This document shows positions 1 to 6,070 of a stretch of DNA of 6,137 nucleotides, piece after piece. The first letter of the stretch is position 1, and each line of letters begins with the position of its first letter. The position numbers and the translations under genes are program-made. The notes beneath the pieces were generated by a model, which ran no database searches, was not told where the DNA came from, and saw nothing but the letters and a program-made list of their open reading frames with translations. Source of the DNA: an uncultured Flavobacteriaceae bacterium (GTDB lineage Bacteria; Bacteroidota; Bacteroidia; Flavobacteriales; Flavobacteriaceae). The stretch lies in the NCBI GenBank assembly GCA_938018045.1, contig CALIIP010000156.1:1-6137 (forward strand), given 5' to 3'.

Positions 1-111
1 ATTTCAATTTGTATTTTAGCGTAGTCAATCACAGGCTGACATATCGTATGGTGTTAGGCAATTTTGTTGTGATTGGATTTCAATTTGTATTTTAGCGTAG
101 TCAATCACAGG
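1..111 (+). CRISPR. Type II-C CRISPR array, cas2-proximal end (truncated by window edge)
   Basis: Two copies of a repeat lie exactly 76 bp apart. Positions 1-35 are identical to 77-111, and the second copy extends left to 66 (GTTGTGATTGG), giving a 46-bp repeat at 66-111. The first copy has lost its first 11 bp to the window edge. The single complete spacer is 36-65 (30 bp), a usual type II length. The repeat ends are an 8-bp inverted repeat (TGTGATTG at 68-75, CAATCACA at 102-109). The strand is assigned from the tracrRNA: its anti-repeat at 5690-5713 pairs with the 5' half of the plus-strand repeat (66-89), so crRNAs read spacer-then-GTTGTG on the plus strand, against the cas genes. The rest of the array and any leader lie left of the window. 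The spacer's target is unknown. Confidence 0.95.
67..95 (+). promoter_or_regulatory. Putative promoter inside the CRISPR repeat
   Basis: The repeat contains TTG (67-69), an 18-nt gap, then TATTTTAG (88-95). This matches the Bacteroidota -33/-7 promoter pattern (TTTG or TTG, about 19 nt, TAnnTTTG) with one mismatch in the -7 element. The same TATTTTAG is in the partial repeat at 12-19. A start a few bases downstream (about 99-101) would fall in the last bases of the repeat and produce a transcript running through the next spacer. Known comparison: Neisseria II-C repeats carry functional promoters. Function here is inferred from position and motif only. Confidence 0.45.
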
Positions 112-138
112 GTATACTTCATAAGTCCCTGTGATTGA
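101..138. repeat. Hairpin built from the last repeat's end and an inverted partial copy
   Basis: TCAATCACAGGG (101-112), mostly the end of the last repeat, is perfectly inverted by CCCTGTGATTGA (127-138). Between them ACTT (116-119) pairs with AAGT (123-126) around a CAT loop, with TAT (113-115) as a one-sided bulge, so about 16 bp can form. Beyond the stem, TACGCT at 145-150 is the inverse of AGCGTA in the repeat (94-99), so 127-150 looks like a decayed inverted copy of the repeat's 3' half. Because the repeat ends are themselves inverted copies of each other, 130-144 can also be read as a decayed direct copy of the repeat's 5' half. There is no T-run on either strand, so it is not a standard intrinsic terminator. 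Confidence 0.75.
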
Positions 139-170
139 ATTACATACGCTGCAAGTTAGGATTGAGGAAA

Positions 171-512
171 TTAGAATAAATCTAACTGCTGAGGAGGAGT
201 TTCTTTTGGAATTTCTTTTGTGCCATGGTATATCTCCATCATGCCAAATTGTTTGTCAGTAATCATAAGTATTCCAATTCTGCCTTTTGCTGGAAGTGCT
301 AATTTGACACGTTTTTCATGTACTTTTGCATTTTCTCTACTAGAGCAGTGTCTGAGGTAAATTGAGAATTGGAACATAGTAAACCCATCTTTCAGAAGGA
401 TTTTCCTGAATTTAGTAGCAGCTTTAGTTTCTGCTTTAGTGTTGGTCGGAAGGTCAAAAAAGACAAACAACCACATTATTCTATACTGGCTAAATCGTTC
501 ATGCGTATTCAT
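171..512 (-). CDS. cas2: CRISPR-associated endoribonuclease/integrase subunit Cas2
   Basis: This 113-residue protein is the Cas2 partner of the Cas1-Cas2 spacer-acquisition complex, in which a Cas2 dimer bridges two Cas1 dimers and mainly plays a structural role. The Cas2 hallmark is visible near the N-terminus: a hydrophobic first strand ending in the conserved Asp, WLFVFFDLP, with D20. The FQFSIYLRHC stretch (about 48-57) and the second-strand region GRIGILMITDKQFG (about 77-90) are typical of type II-C Cas2 from Bacteroidota. The C-terminus ends QQLDLF, also usual in this group. The ATG at 512 is chosen because it lies two bases after the cas1 stop and gives the expected N-terminal extension (ERFSQYRIMW); an internal Met13 is possible but would remove conserved residues. 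It is the last gene of the cas9-cas1-cas2 operon and ends 59 bp from the array. Confidence 0.95.
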   Translation of the reverse strand: MNTHERFSQYRIMWLFVFFDLPTNTKAETKAATKFRKILLKDGFTMFQFSIYLRHCSSRENAKVHEKRVKLALPAKGRIGILMITDKQFGMMEIYHGTKEIPKETPPQQLDLF

Positions 513-514
513 TT

Positions 515-1408
515 TTAAAGCATAACTGGGTAATTTATTTTTCGTTTTGTTCCTTCAAAGCATTGGGCTACTGAGGCAGTAGTCAAAGACATACCAACCA
601 TAAGAGGGCTTCGTTTATTTTGAAATTGAGCATCTAAAGTTGCAATAGAGAGCAATTCACGTTTACTCTCTTTTGATAAGAAAGATTCCATTCCAAGTTC
701 CTCATACATTTGAAAAACAAGCAGGTCGATAAACGGTCTATAAGGCTCCATGATGTCATCAGCAAGGCAATAGGCGTTGTATTTATTTTTGTGATGGATG
801 CCGAGAGTAGGAAGTAAGCCACTTGCAACTAAGGAACGAGCTACCATGGCTCTCAATATTGCATATCCATAGTTTAAAAGATTATTGGGAGGATCACCAA
901 ATTGATCTCGGATGAATCCATCTAAATAATGCGACCAATAAAAAGCTGCTGCTTGCCCCTCAATATTATCAGGGTCACCACTTTGTACTCTTTTTATCAA
1001 AATTTCTAGTCTATTGGTCGGTCGACCCAATAATTCCAATACCTTTAACTGGTTTCGAACCTTTGCCTCCACAGTGTGTTGCCAAAGGTTTTTCTTTAAT
1101 GGCAAACTTGCATTAATTTGGTGTCGATAGCGTTCTGACTGCGTGTTATGTCCTTCCAAAGGCAACATTAGAGTTGCTGGCATATGTTGATCGTTACAAC
1201 TTATTATTACTGCTTTATTTTTAGCTAATTTTTTTATAACACTATGTGTTATTGTAATTTGGCTATGATCTAAAAGGACAACTCCAATGTCTTCGATAGG
1301 AATTGATGTTTCAATATCGGTAAGATCTTTTTTTACTTTTACAACCAATTGATTTAGTTTGCAACTTAAGTAAGCTGGATTTCCAAAATATAATGTTCTT
1401 TTGATCAT
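515..1408 (-). CDS. cas1: CRISPR-associated integrase Cas1 (type II-C)
   Basis: Cas1 is the metal-dependent integrase that joins new spacers to the array together with Cas2. At 297 residues it has the normal length for type II Cas1. It has the N-terminal beta domain (about 1-80, starting MIKRTLYFGNPAYLS) and a helical C-terminal catalytic domain. The metal-binding residues can be placed: E150 in NIEGQAAAFYW, H205 in LGIHHKNKYNAY, and D218/E221 in the DDIMEPYRPFID motif. All are intact, so the protein looks active. The start at 1408 is fixed by an in-frame TGA shortly upstream; no good Shine-Dalgarno is seen, as is common in Bacteroidota. It follows cas9 after a 55-bp gap with no recognisable promoter or terminator and runs straight into cas2 with only two bases between, which suggests co-transcription and coupled translation. 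Confidence 0.97.
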   Translation of the reverse strand: MIKRTLYFGNPAYLSCKLNQLVVKVKKDLTDIETSIPIEDIGVVLLDHSQITITHSVIKKLAKNKAVIISCNDQHMPATLMLPLEGHNTQSERYRHQINASLPLKKNLWQHTVEAKVRNQLKVLELLGRPTNRLEILIKRVQSGDPDNIEGQAAAFYWSHYLDGFIRDQFGDPPNNLLNYGYAILRAMVARSLVASGLLPTLGIHHKNKYNAYCLADDIMEPYRPFIDLLVFQMYEELGMESFLSKESKRELLSIATLDAQFQNKRSPLMVGMSLTTASVAQCFEGTKRKINYPVML

Positions 1409-1463
1409 TAAGTTAAATCATTTGAATATCAGGAATGAAATAATAGAAATTGGCATTAGCATA

Positions 1464-4400
1464 TTAAAACTCACCTACGTGAAGAATTCGACCAAGATGG
1501 TCTATTCTGACTTTCATGCAATTAATCAATCGCTCATCTCCTAGTGACTTAACATGAAAATAAGTTGTATTTTTTAATTTACTATCTTCTGACTTTAAAG
1601 AATCTAAATGGTGTCTAAACACAAAATCTCTTACAGTACTATTTCCATACTTTTTAATGGATATAGACTGGCAATAAAAAAGGTGTTTACTAATCAGCGC
1701 ATTATTTTTTTCATCTAGTAAATCAATATCACGAGGATTAAAGTCGTTAGAGGGGATGACAAACATTTCATTTTTCTTTAAAGAAAATAGGTATTCCCAG
1801 CCTATTTCTTTGTTATGAGATTTATTTATGACTTCAAATCCATTGTTAATTCTGGTTACCGCTTCAAAAAAAGAAACAATTTCTGCTTGTAAGTCTTGAC
1901 TGGCGTCACGATAAATAGCTACATGATGATTGTTACCAGGATTTACAAAATCTACTGGAATGGTTCTCCCATTTTTATCTAAGATGAGCTCACCTAAATG
2001 GTCTCTTTTATCATGAATCGCTTCGGCATTAGCCAAACCAGTAATAGTTACTCGTTTAAGTGCAATACTTTTGTTCTCGTCTAACCAAATAGGGTTTTTA
2101 TGTAAATCACCAAAAGCCTTTTTTGAGTCACCCTCATATTCCTTAAGTCTTTTAATTAGTATCTCTTTGATGCCTTTATCTACGACCTTTTCTATTTTTA
2201 AATCGTGTGAAATAGGTTTACGAATGGTGTAGGCATATTCATAGATTTTAGTTTTAACAGAAGAGGGGAGTACAATTCCTTTTGCTTTATCTAGATAAAT
2301 TGGATTTTTACTCAGTGTATTTTTGCCTGTAAACGCTTTCTTTGGATCGTTGCCAAATTCATTTAGTCTGCTTAGTAAAGCAACTCTAAAGCTTGGTTTT
2401 GTAACTGTTATTATTTTCGACTCATCGAAAGAAGATCCAATTTTTTCTACTTTAACGACATCAATTAAGCGTCTACCGTAAACGGTTGCTTCATGTAATT
2501 CTCCTCTCGGAGTAAGTTGGACTTTTTTATCGTAGTGTGCTTTACTTCCAATTTTAATTTTGTTAATGTTATTTGTTGTTATTTTATTTTTATTTTTAAA
2601 TGAAATTAGCAATGATTCTAAATGTTCTTTAGTTTGCTCTCGGAAATGTAGCATGGGGGGAATAAATTTTCTTTTTTTATTGCCATTTCTTGAAGTGTAT
2701 GTAGCTGTTATTTTATTTCTTACGGCATACAGTTCTTTGCTTTTTTCAAATCTGGCTGCGTTTTTATTGTTTAAATAATTTACATGATTATACGTTGTAA
2801 AAGCAACTGTAAGCGCGTCAACTGCATGATGTCTGTGGTCATTCCTCTTAGTCCAGTCAATGATTTGAGTTACTTTATTGCCGTTTTTCCTTTCGATAAT
2901 TTTAACTAAACCTAGTGCTTCGTATTTAGGTAGGTTTAATTCTTTCATTACATTGATCAAATCCCAGTCCTCCCTAAGCTTAGCGGTGATTCTTCCAGAT
3001 GTCGTGTTTACTGTTCGAATTGTTAGGCTTAGTATTTCCTTCGCTTTTTTTGCAATATATTGACTGTTTACTAAATCTCGGTTGATAAAGGCGTTAGATA
3101 TTTCATTTTCTGGCTGTAGTAGTTTATTATATTTTCCTTTACTAATTTTATCTTCGTTATACATTTTTTCAACCCTGCTTACATAATCCTCTAATTCATT
3201 GTTCCTCTTGTTGGACATATAATCGAAGGCTGTTGTATTTGACTTTTCTAGGTTTACATCTTTAAATGAAAGTGTTTTATTAGAGAATGAATCATCGAAG
3301 ACTAAGGCTTTGGGTATGATATGTTCAATGTCTATTTCGTTTGAAAATAATCGATCTCTTTTTATTTGTCGATTTGTATAAAGTGTTTTATAGCCATTAA
3401 AGGCTAGTTCTTCATATAATTTGTATTTGATAATGTCATTACGAACAGGGTTCTTAATTTTAAAAACAGGGTCAGTTTGTAAAATTTTACGAATCTCGTC
3501 GTTATTTTTTTTTGCTTTGTTAATTGATTGAGTTGCTTTTTCCCTTTCTTTTGCTGATTGCTTTAATTCTCTTGCCATTTCTACCCTTACTTCGTCAGGT
3601 TTTCCATAGACGTCGATAATTTGATTAATAACATTAACCATTTGATTTAGAATTTTCTCGACTACTGGGTTTCTTAGACTATTTTTTTTAAGTGGTGTTA
3701 ATTTAGGGTCTAAGGTTCTAGAGGCCAAGCCTTCTTTTGTTAGAGAGCCGGAGTGATTGTAACCAACTAAGCTACAAGTATCAGCGTAATTATTTCCATT
3801 TTGAAGATGAGGGATGATTTTTCGAATGGCTCTTGAGCTTAAGCTACCATAGTCTTGCTCTAAGCTAATGTTTGCTAACATATTTGCATATGCTGGTTTA
3901 AAGCCAAATTTTGTGCATAGTTTTTTCTTTAGAGCTACATTGTTATTCCCGTATATAGTTCTGTCAGCATCATCAATCTTTAGATCGTCTTCAGAAGCGT
4001 ATAATAAATGCCATAACTGAAAACTAGCTTGTTTGTCAAAGTCATTTCCAGTAATTGTTGGATCAAAGTTTAATATTTCATTGTTTATACCGATTAAGGG
4101 AAAAACAGCATTCAATTCTTCTTTTATTTGTTGCGCATTTTTTTTATTCCAATCAAAGCCATAGCCTTCGTCAGCTGCAATGTTTTGATAGACATTAAAG
4201 AGGGATTTGTTGGTTTTGTTTCCTTGGATTTCTTCAAAATTTGATTGCCAATTTTTTGGATTATCTAATTTTAATAATTTAATTATCTCCTTTACCTTTA
4301 GGTTTCCTCTTAAGTTTAACTCTTCAAAAACCAAGTATCGTGATTCGGTGTCAAGTTTTGAAAATTCAATCGTACTTTTCGAATTTTCATTTCTCAATTC

Positions 4401-5666
4401 TAGATTATTAAGATTTTGCCAAATTTTAAATTCTTGAAATAGGGGAGAAGATTTAGGAACTACACGGGGTCCAATTGTTTTATTCTTTTTTGTTCCATCT
4501 ATTAGAATTGTTATTTCTTTGCTTTCTAATTCACATTTGCCAATTAATCCTTTTTGAGATTTTAATCTTCTTTGATAAAAAATAATTACATCTCTTATTT
4601 TAGTTTTAAGCTCAAGGGTAAGAAGTTTATTAAATTGTGCTTGAGTTTCCCATAGTCTTTCAAATTCGTCTAGGTAATCCTGTCGATAAAATACTTGGTT
4701 CTTTAACGACGTATGCGGGTTTGTTTGAATTTGCTTATAAAGGTTTTGACCTACAGTTTCTTTATTAAAGTAAAGGGATTTACTCCTATCACTTATCGCA
4801 CCTAAGTAGCCACTTGACTTATTGATTTCATTATTAATTTCTTGTAGTACAATTGCTATTTGTTCTAGTTCCAATTTACTGGTTAGTCCTTGTGTTCTCC
4901 AGTTATACTTTTCTAATCTTTTCTCGTTTGCTTTGCCTGTTTGTTTAATGCCAACTAAGTTAAAAGGCTCTTTACAAATAGCCCATGTTTGTGTTTTATT
5001 TTTGTTCAACAATTCATCCTTTAACTTAGGAAGAAATAACTTTGGATAAAACGTTTTTTGATTATTCCATACAAGATCAAATTCATTCTGTAGGTCAGAA
5101 CGATAAAAGTCAGGGATGTACTTTTTATTGTTGTTTAATAAGTTTAAAACAAATTCTCCTGGAGTTAAGCCTTCAACATATAGTTCTTTTGCAATAGACA
5201 TACCGTCAATTAAGCTTCCTTCTTCCTCGTTTTTAGATTTTCTACTACTTTTATAACCTCTCTTTTTGTTGATTAGTAAGAGAACTTTTACGAAATCTTG
5301 TATTGGAATTTTTTGAGTTGCAGCTATGGCTCTAAGCCTTAATGTTTCGTGGGTCGTTCCGTTCCCGATTTCTGTTAAATTATCAGTAGATTTCAAGAAT
5401 CCGGCATTCCGAAGAGTGTCGATTAAAAATTTTCTCCTTAATTTGAATCTTTGTAAGTTTCTTCGAGCACCTCTTTTTAGAGTTCTGTCAGCATTTGTAG
5501 TAATAGGTTTGCCTTTGTCAAAATTAGTTTTTTCATCTACAGATAATGGTACTAATCTAACGCCTAGTTTAACTATGTTTGACACCTCATCTTTATTTTC
5601 AGCTTCATTTACTAGAGCCCATCCAATGGATGTTGTACCTAAATCTAGGCCTAAAATTTTTTTCAT
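1464..5666 (-). CDS. cas9: CRISPR-associated endonuclease Cas9 (large type II-C form)
   Basis: This is the RNA-guided effector that cuts both strands of target DNA using a crRNA:tracrRNA pair. It has 1400 residues, much longer than compact II-C Cas9s (about 1000-1100) but usual for the Bacteroidota branch. Domains in order: RuvC-I at 4-18 (GLDLGTTSIGW, catalytic D8); arginine-rich bridge helix about 58-82; helical recognition lobe about 85-670; RuvC-II about 690-702 (VRVEMAREL, E696); HNH about 770-820 (IDIEHIIP with H782, FSNK with N796, NLEKSN with N805); RuvC-III about 942-955 (DHRHHAVDAL, H947 and D950); then a C-terminal WED/PAM-interacting region about 1040-1400 with an internal duplication. 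All catalytic residues are present, so it should be a double-strand nuclease. The ATG at 5666 puts D8 at the normal distance from the N-terminus. It has an A-rich leader without a Shine-Dalgarno and starts 24 bp from the divergent tracrRNA. No confident minus-strand promoter is visible. The PAM cannot be read from sequence alone. Confidence 0.98.
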   Translation of the reverse strand: MKKILGLDLGTTSIGWALVNEAENKDEVSNIVKLGVRLVPLSVDEKTNFDKGKPITTNADRTLKRGARRNLQRFKLRRKFLIDTLRNAGFLKSTDNLTEIGNGTTHETLRLRAIAATQKIPIQDFVKVLLLINKKRGYKSSRKSKNEEEGSLIDGMSIAKELYVEGLTPGEFVLNLLNNNKKYIPDFYRSDLQNEFDLVWNNQKTFYPKLFLPKLKDELLNKNKTQTWAICKEPFNLVGIKQTGKANEKRLEKYNWRTQGLTSKLELEQIAIVLQEINNEINKSSGYLGAISDRSKSLYFNKETVGQNLYKQIQTNPHTSLKNQVFYRQDYLDEFERLWETQAQFNKLLTLELKTKIRDVIIFYQRRLKSQKGLIGKCELESKEITILIDGTKKNKTIGPRVVPKSSPLFQEFKIWQNLNNLELRNENSKSTIEFSKLDTESRYLVFEELNLRGNLKVKEIIKLLKLDNPKNWQSNFEEIQGNKTNKSLFNVYQNIAADEGYGFDWNKKNAQQIKEELNAVFPLIGINNEILNFDPTITGNDFDKQASFQLWHLLYASEDDLKIDDADRTIYGNNNVALKKKLCTKFGFKPAYANMLANISLEQDYGSLSSRAIRKIIPHLQNGNNYADTCSLVGYNHSGSLTKEGLASRTLDPKLTPLKKNSLRNPVVEKILNQMVNVINQIIDVYGKPDEVRVEMARELKQSAKEREKATQSINKAKKNNDEIRKILQTDPVFKIKNPVRNDIIKYKLYEELAFNGYKTLYTNRQIKRDRLFSNEIDIEHIIPKALVFDDSFSNKTLSFKDVNLEKSNTTAFDYMSNKRNNELEDYVSRVEKMYNEDKISKGKYNKLLQPENEISNAFINRDLVNSQYIAKKAKEILSLTIRTVNTTSGRITAKLREDWDLINVMKELNLPKYEALGLVKIIERKNGNKVTQIIDWTKRNDHRHHAVDALTVAFTTYNHVNYLNNKNAARFEKSKELYAVRNKITATYTSRNGNKKRKFIPPMLHFREQTKEHLESLLISFKNKNKITTNNINKIKIGSKAHYDKKVQLTPRGELHEATVYGRRLIDVVKVEKIGSSFDESKIITVTKPSFRVALLSRLNEFGNDPKKAFTGKNTLSKNPIYLDKAKGIVLPSSVKTKIYEYAYTIRKPISHDLKIEKVVDKGIKEILIKRLKEYEGDSKKAFGDLHKNPIWLDENKSIALKRVTITGLANAEAIHDKRDHLGELILDKNGRTIPVDFVNPGNNHHVAIYRDASQDLQAEIVSFFEAVTRINNGFEVINKSHNKEIGWEYLFSLKKNEMFVIPSNDFNPRDIDLLDEKNNALISKHLFYCQSISIKKYGNSTVRDFVFRHHLDSLKSEDSKLKNTTYFHVKSLGDERLINCMKVRIDHLGRILHVGEF
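2058..2387 (-). other. Internal duplication in the Cas9 C-terminal (WED/PAM-interacting) region
   Basis: Cas9 residues about 1094-1132 and 1166-1203 resemble each other. The shared pattern is L..RL.E....D.KKAF, then 6-10 residues, then KNPI.LD..K.I.L: for example RLNEFGNDPKKAF with KNPIYLD in the first copy and RLKEYEGDSKKAF with KNPIWLD in the second. The copies are about 72 residues apart and lie after RuvC-III, where the PAM-reading domains of Cas9 sit. The similarity is seen directly. Its structural meaning, two similar sub-modules in the WED/PI region, is inferred. Confidence 0.7.
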
Positions 5667-5687
5667 AACTTTTTTTGTTTATATTTG
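5657..5687 (+). promoter_or_regulatory. Putative tracrRNA promoter overlapping the cas9 start
   Basis: TATATTTG at 5680-5687 is a perfect match to the Bacteroidota -7 element TAnnTTTG. It would place the transcript start at about 5691-5693, exactly at the first bases of the anti-repeat. With the usual 19-nt gap the -33 position falls on TTTT (5657-5660) in a run of seven Ts, a weak match to TTTG. The -33 side lies inside the first codons of cas9 on the other strand, so RNA polymerase bound here would occupy the cas9 translation start region. Confidence 0.7.
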
Positions 5688-5690
5688 GGT

Positions 5691-5766
5691 ACAAATTGAA
5701 ATCTAATCACAATAAGGATTATTCCGTTGTGAAAACATTCAAAGCGGCACTCGTGTCGCTTTTTCT
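5691..5766 (+). ncRNA. tracrRNA
   Basis: The tracrRNA pairs with the crRNA repeat and holds the guide in Cas9. The anti-repeat at 5690-5713 is complementary to repeat positions 66-89 over 24 bp, with only two G-U wobbles (75 with 5704, 66 with 5713). Next comes the small nexus hairpin, GGA (5716-5718) and UCC (5723-5725) around a UUAU loop, then the single-stranded CGTTGTGAAAACATTC stretch typical of Bacteroidota II-C tracrRNAs, and a terminator hairpin ending in a U-run. Expected size is about 75-80 nt. It is divergent from cas9. Both ends are inferred, the 5' end from the -7 element and the 3' end from the terminator. Confidence 0.92.
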
Positions 5767-5770
5767 TTTT
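5743..5770 (+). terminator. Intrinsic terminator of the tracrRNA
   Basis: AGCGGCAC (5743-5750) pairs with GTGTCGCT (5753-5760) over 8 bp with one G-U, extendable by two A-U pairs, followed directly by TTTTCTTTTT (5761-5770). The hairpin also serves as the 3' stem-loop of the mature tracrRNA. Confidence 0.9.
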
Positions 5771-5772
5771 AG

Positions 5773-5816
5773 CCCAATAATAGAAGGTAATTTTGAGAGC
5801 TTCTGATTGGGTTTTT
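5773..5816 (+). terminator. Second terminator-like hairpin downstream of the tracrRNA
   Basis: CCCAAT (5773-5778) pairs with ATTGGG (5806-5811), and inside it AGAAG (5782-5786) pairs with CTTCT (5800-5804), with a small asymmetric internal loop. GTTTTTGT follows the stem, so it reads as an intrinsic terminator on the plus strand. It begins two bases after the U-run of the tracrRNA terminator and may act as a backup stop or as the end of a longer tracrRNA form. Confidence 0.6.
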
Positions 5817-5831
5817 GTCTTATTGTTGGGT

Positions 5832-5859
5832 AATTTCTTCTAAATAAGTAGAAGGAATT
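5832..5859. repeat. Small inverted repeat
   Basis: AATTTCTTCT (5832-5841) and AGAAGGAATT (5850-5859) form a 10-bp stem with one G-U pair and an 8-nt loop, followed by TTTATTAA. It could be a weak terminator. Its AGAAGG arm resembles the AGAAGG of the preceding hairpin (5782-5787). Function is unknown. Confidence 0.4.
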
Positions 5860-6000
5860 TTATTAATTCAATAGTAAATTTAATAAAAAATATATTAATG
5901 TCAATGATATGTTACAAAATACTTTTATTGATGAAGCTTGTTTTTAGTTGAATTGTGATTGTTATTTACGATTAAGATCTATAATTGAAAAAACATAAAA

Positions 6001-6015
6001 GGGGCTGTCTCATAA
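6001..6015 (+). mobile_element. Possible insertion-sequence terminal repeat (end or remnant)
   Basis: GGGGCTGTCTCATAA resembles the outer ends of several DDE insertion sequences, which often start with G-runs followed by CTGTCTCA. The orientation would put the element to the right, beyond the window. No transposase and no second end are visible, so neither family nor completeness can be judged. Confidence 0.3.
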
Positions 6016-6070
6016 CATTTAGATCAAAAAATAGGCAGAATTAAATTTGTCAACTTCGTTATTCTGGTAC

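Noticed and set aside
127..150. A second tracrRNA anti-repeat beside the array
   Set aside because: It is complementary to the 3' end of the repeat, whereas the tracrRNA must pair with the 5' half next to the spacer; no nexus or terminator follows. The 5690-5713 match is far longer and in the right context.
1409..1463. A separate promoter or terminator between cas9 and cas1
   Set aside because: No TAnnTTTG element and no stem with a T-run is found in these 55 bases, so read-through from cas9 is the simpler view.
5692..5699. TCAATTTG on the minus strand as a -7 element for cas9
   Set aside because: It has one mismatch to TAnnTTTG and no -33 TTG at the right distance, and the same bases are explained by the anti-repeat.
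5326..5706. Plus-strand open frame of 126 codons opposite the 5' end of cas9
   Set aside because: It lies almost wholly antisense to the conserved RuvC-I and bridge-helix coding sequence and runs over the tracrRNA promoter; composition and context mark it as a shadow frame. The other plus-strand frames inside cas9 and the short frame inside cas1 are rejected likewise.
5953..5961. TTGTGATTG, identical to nine bases of the repeat's 5' end
   Set aside because: The match stops after nine bases in AT-rich DNA, with no spacer-like spacing or further repeat similarity; chance is likely.
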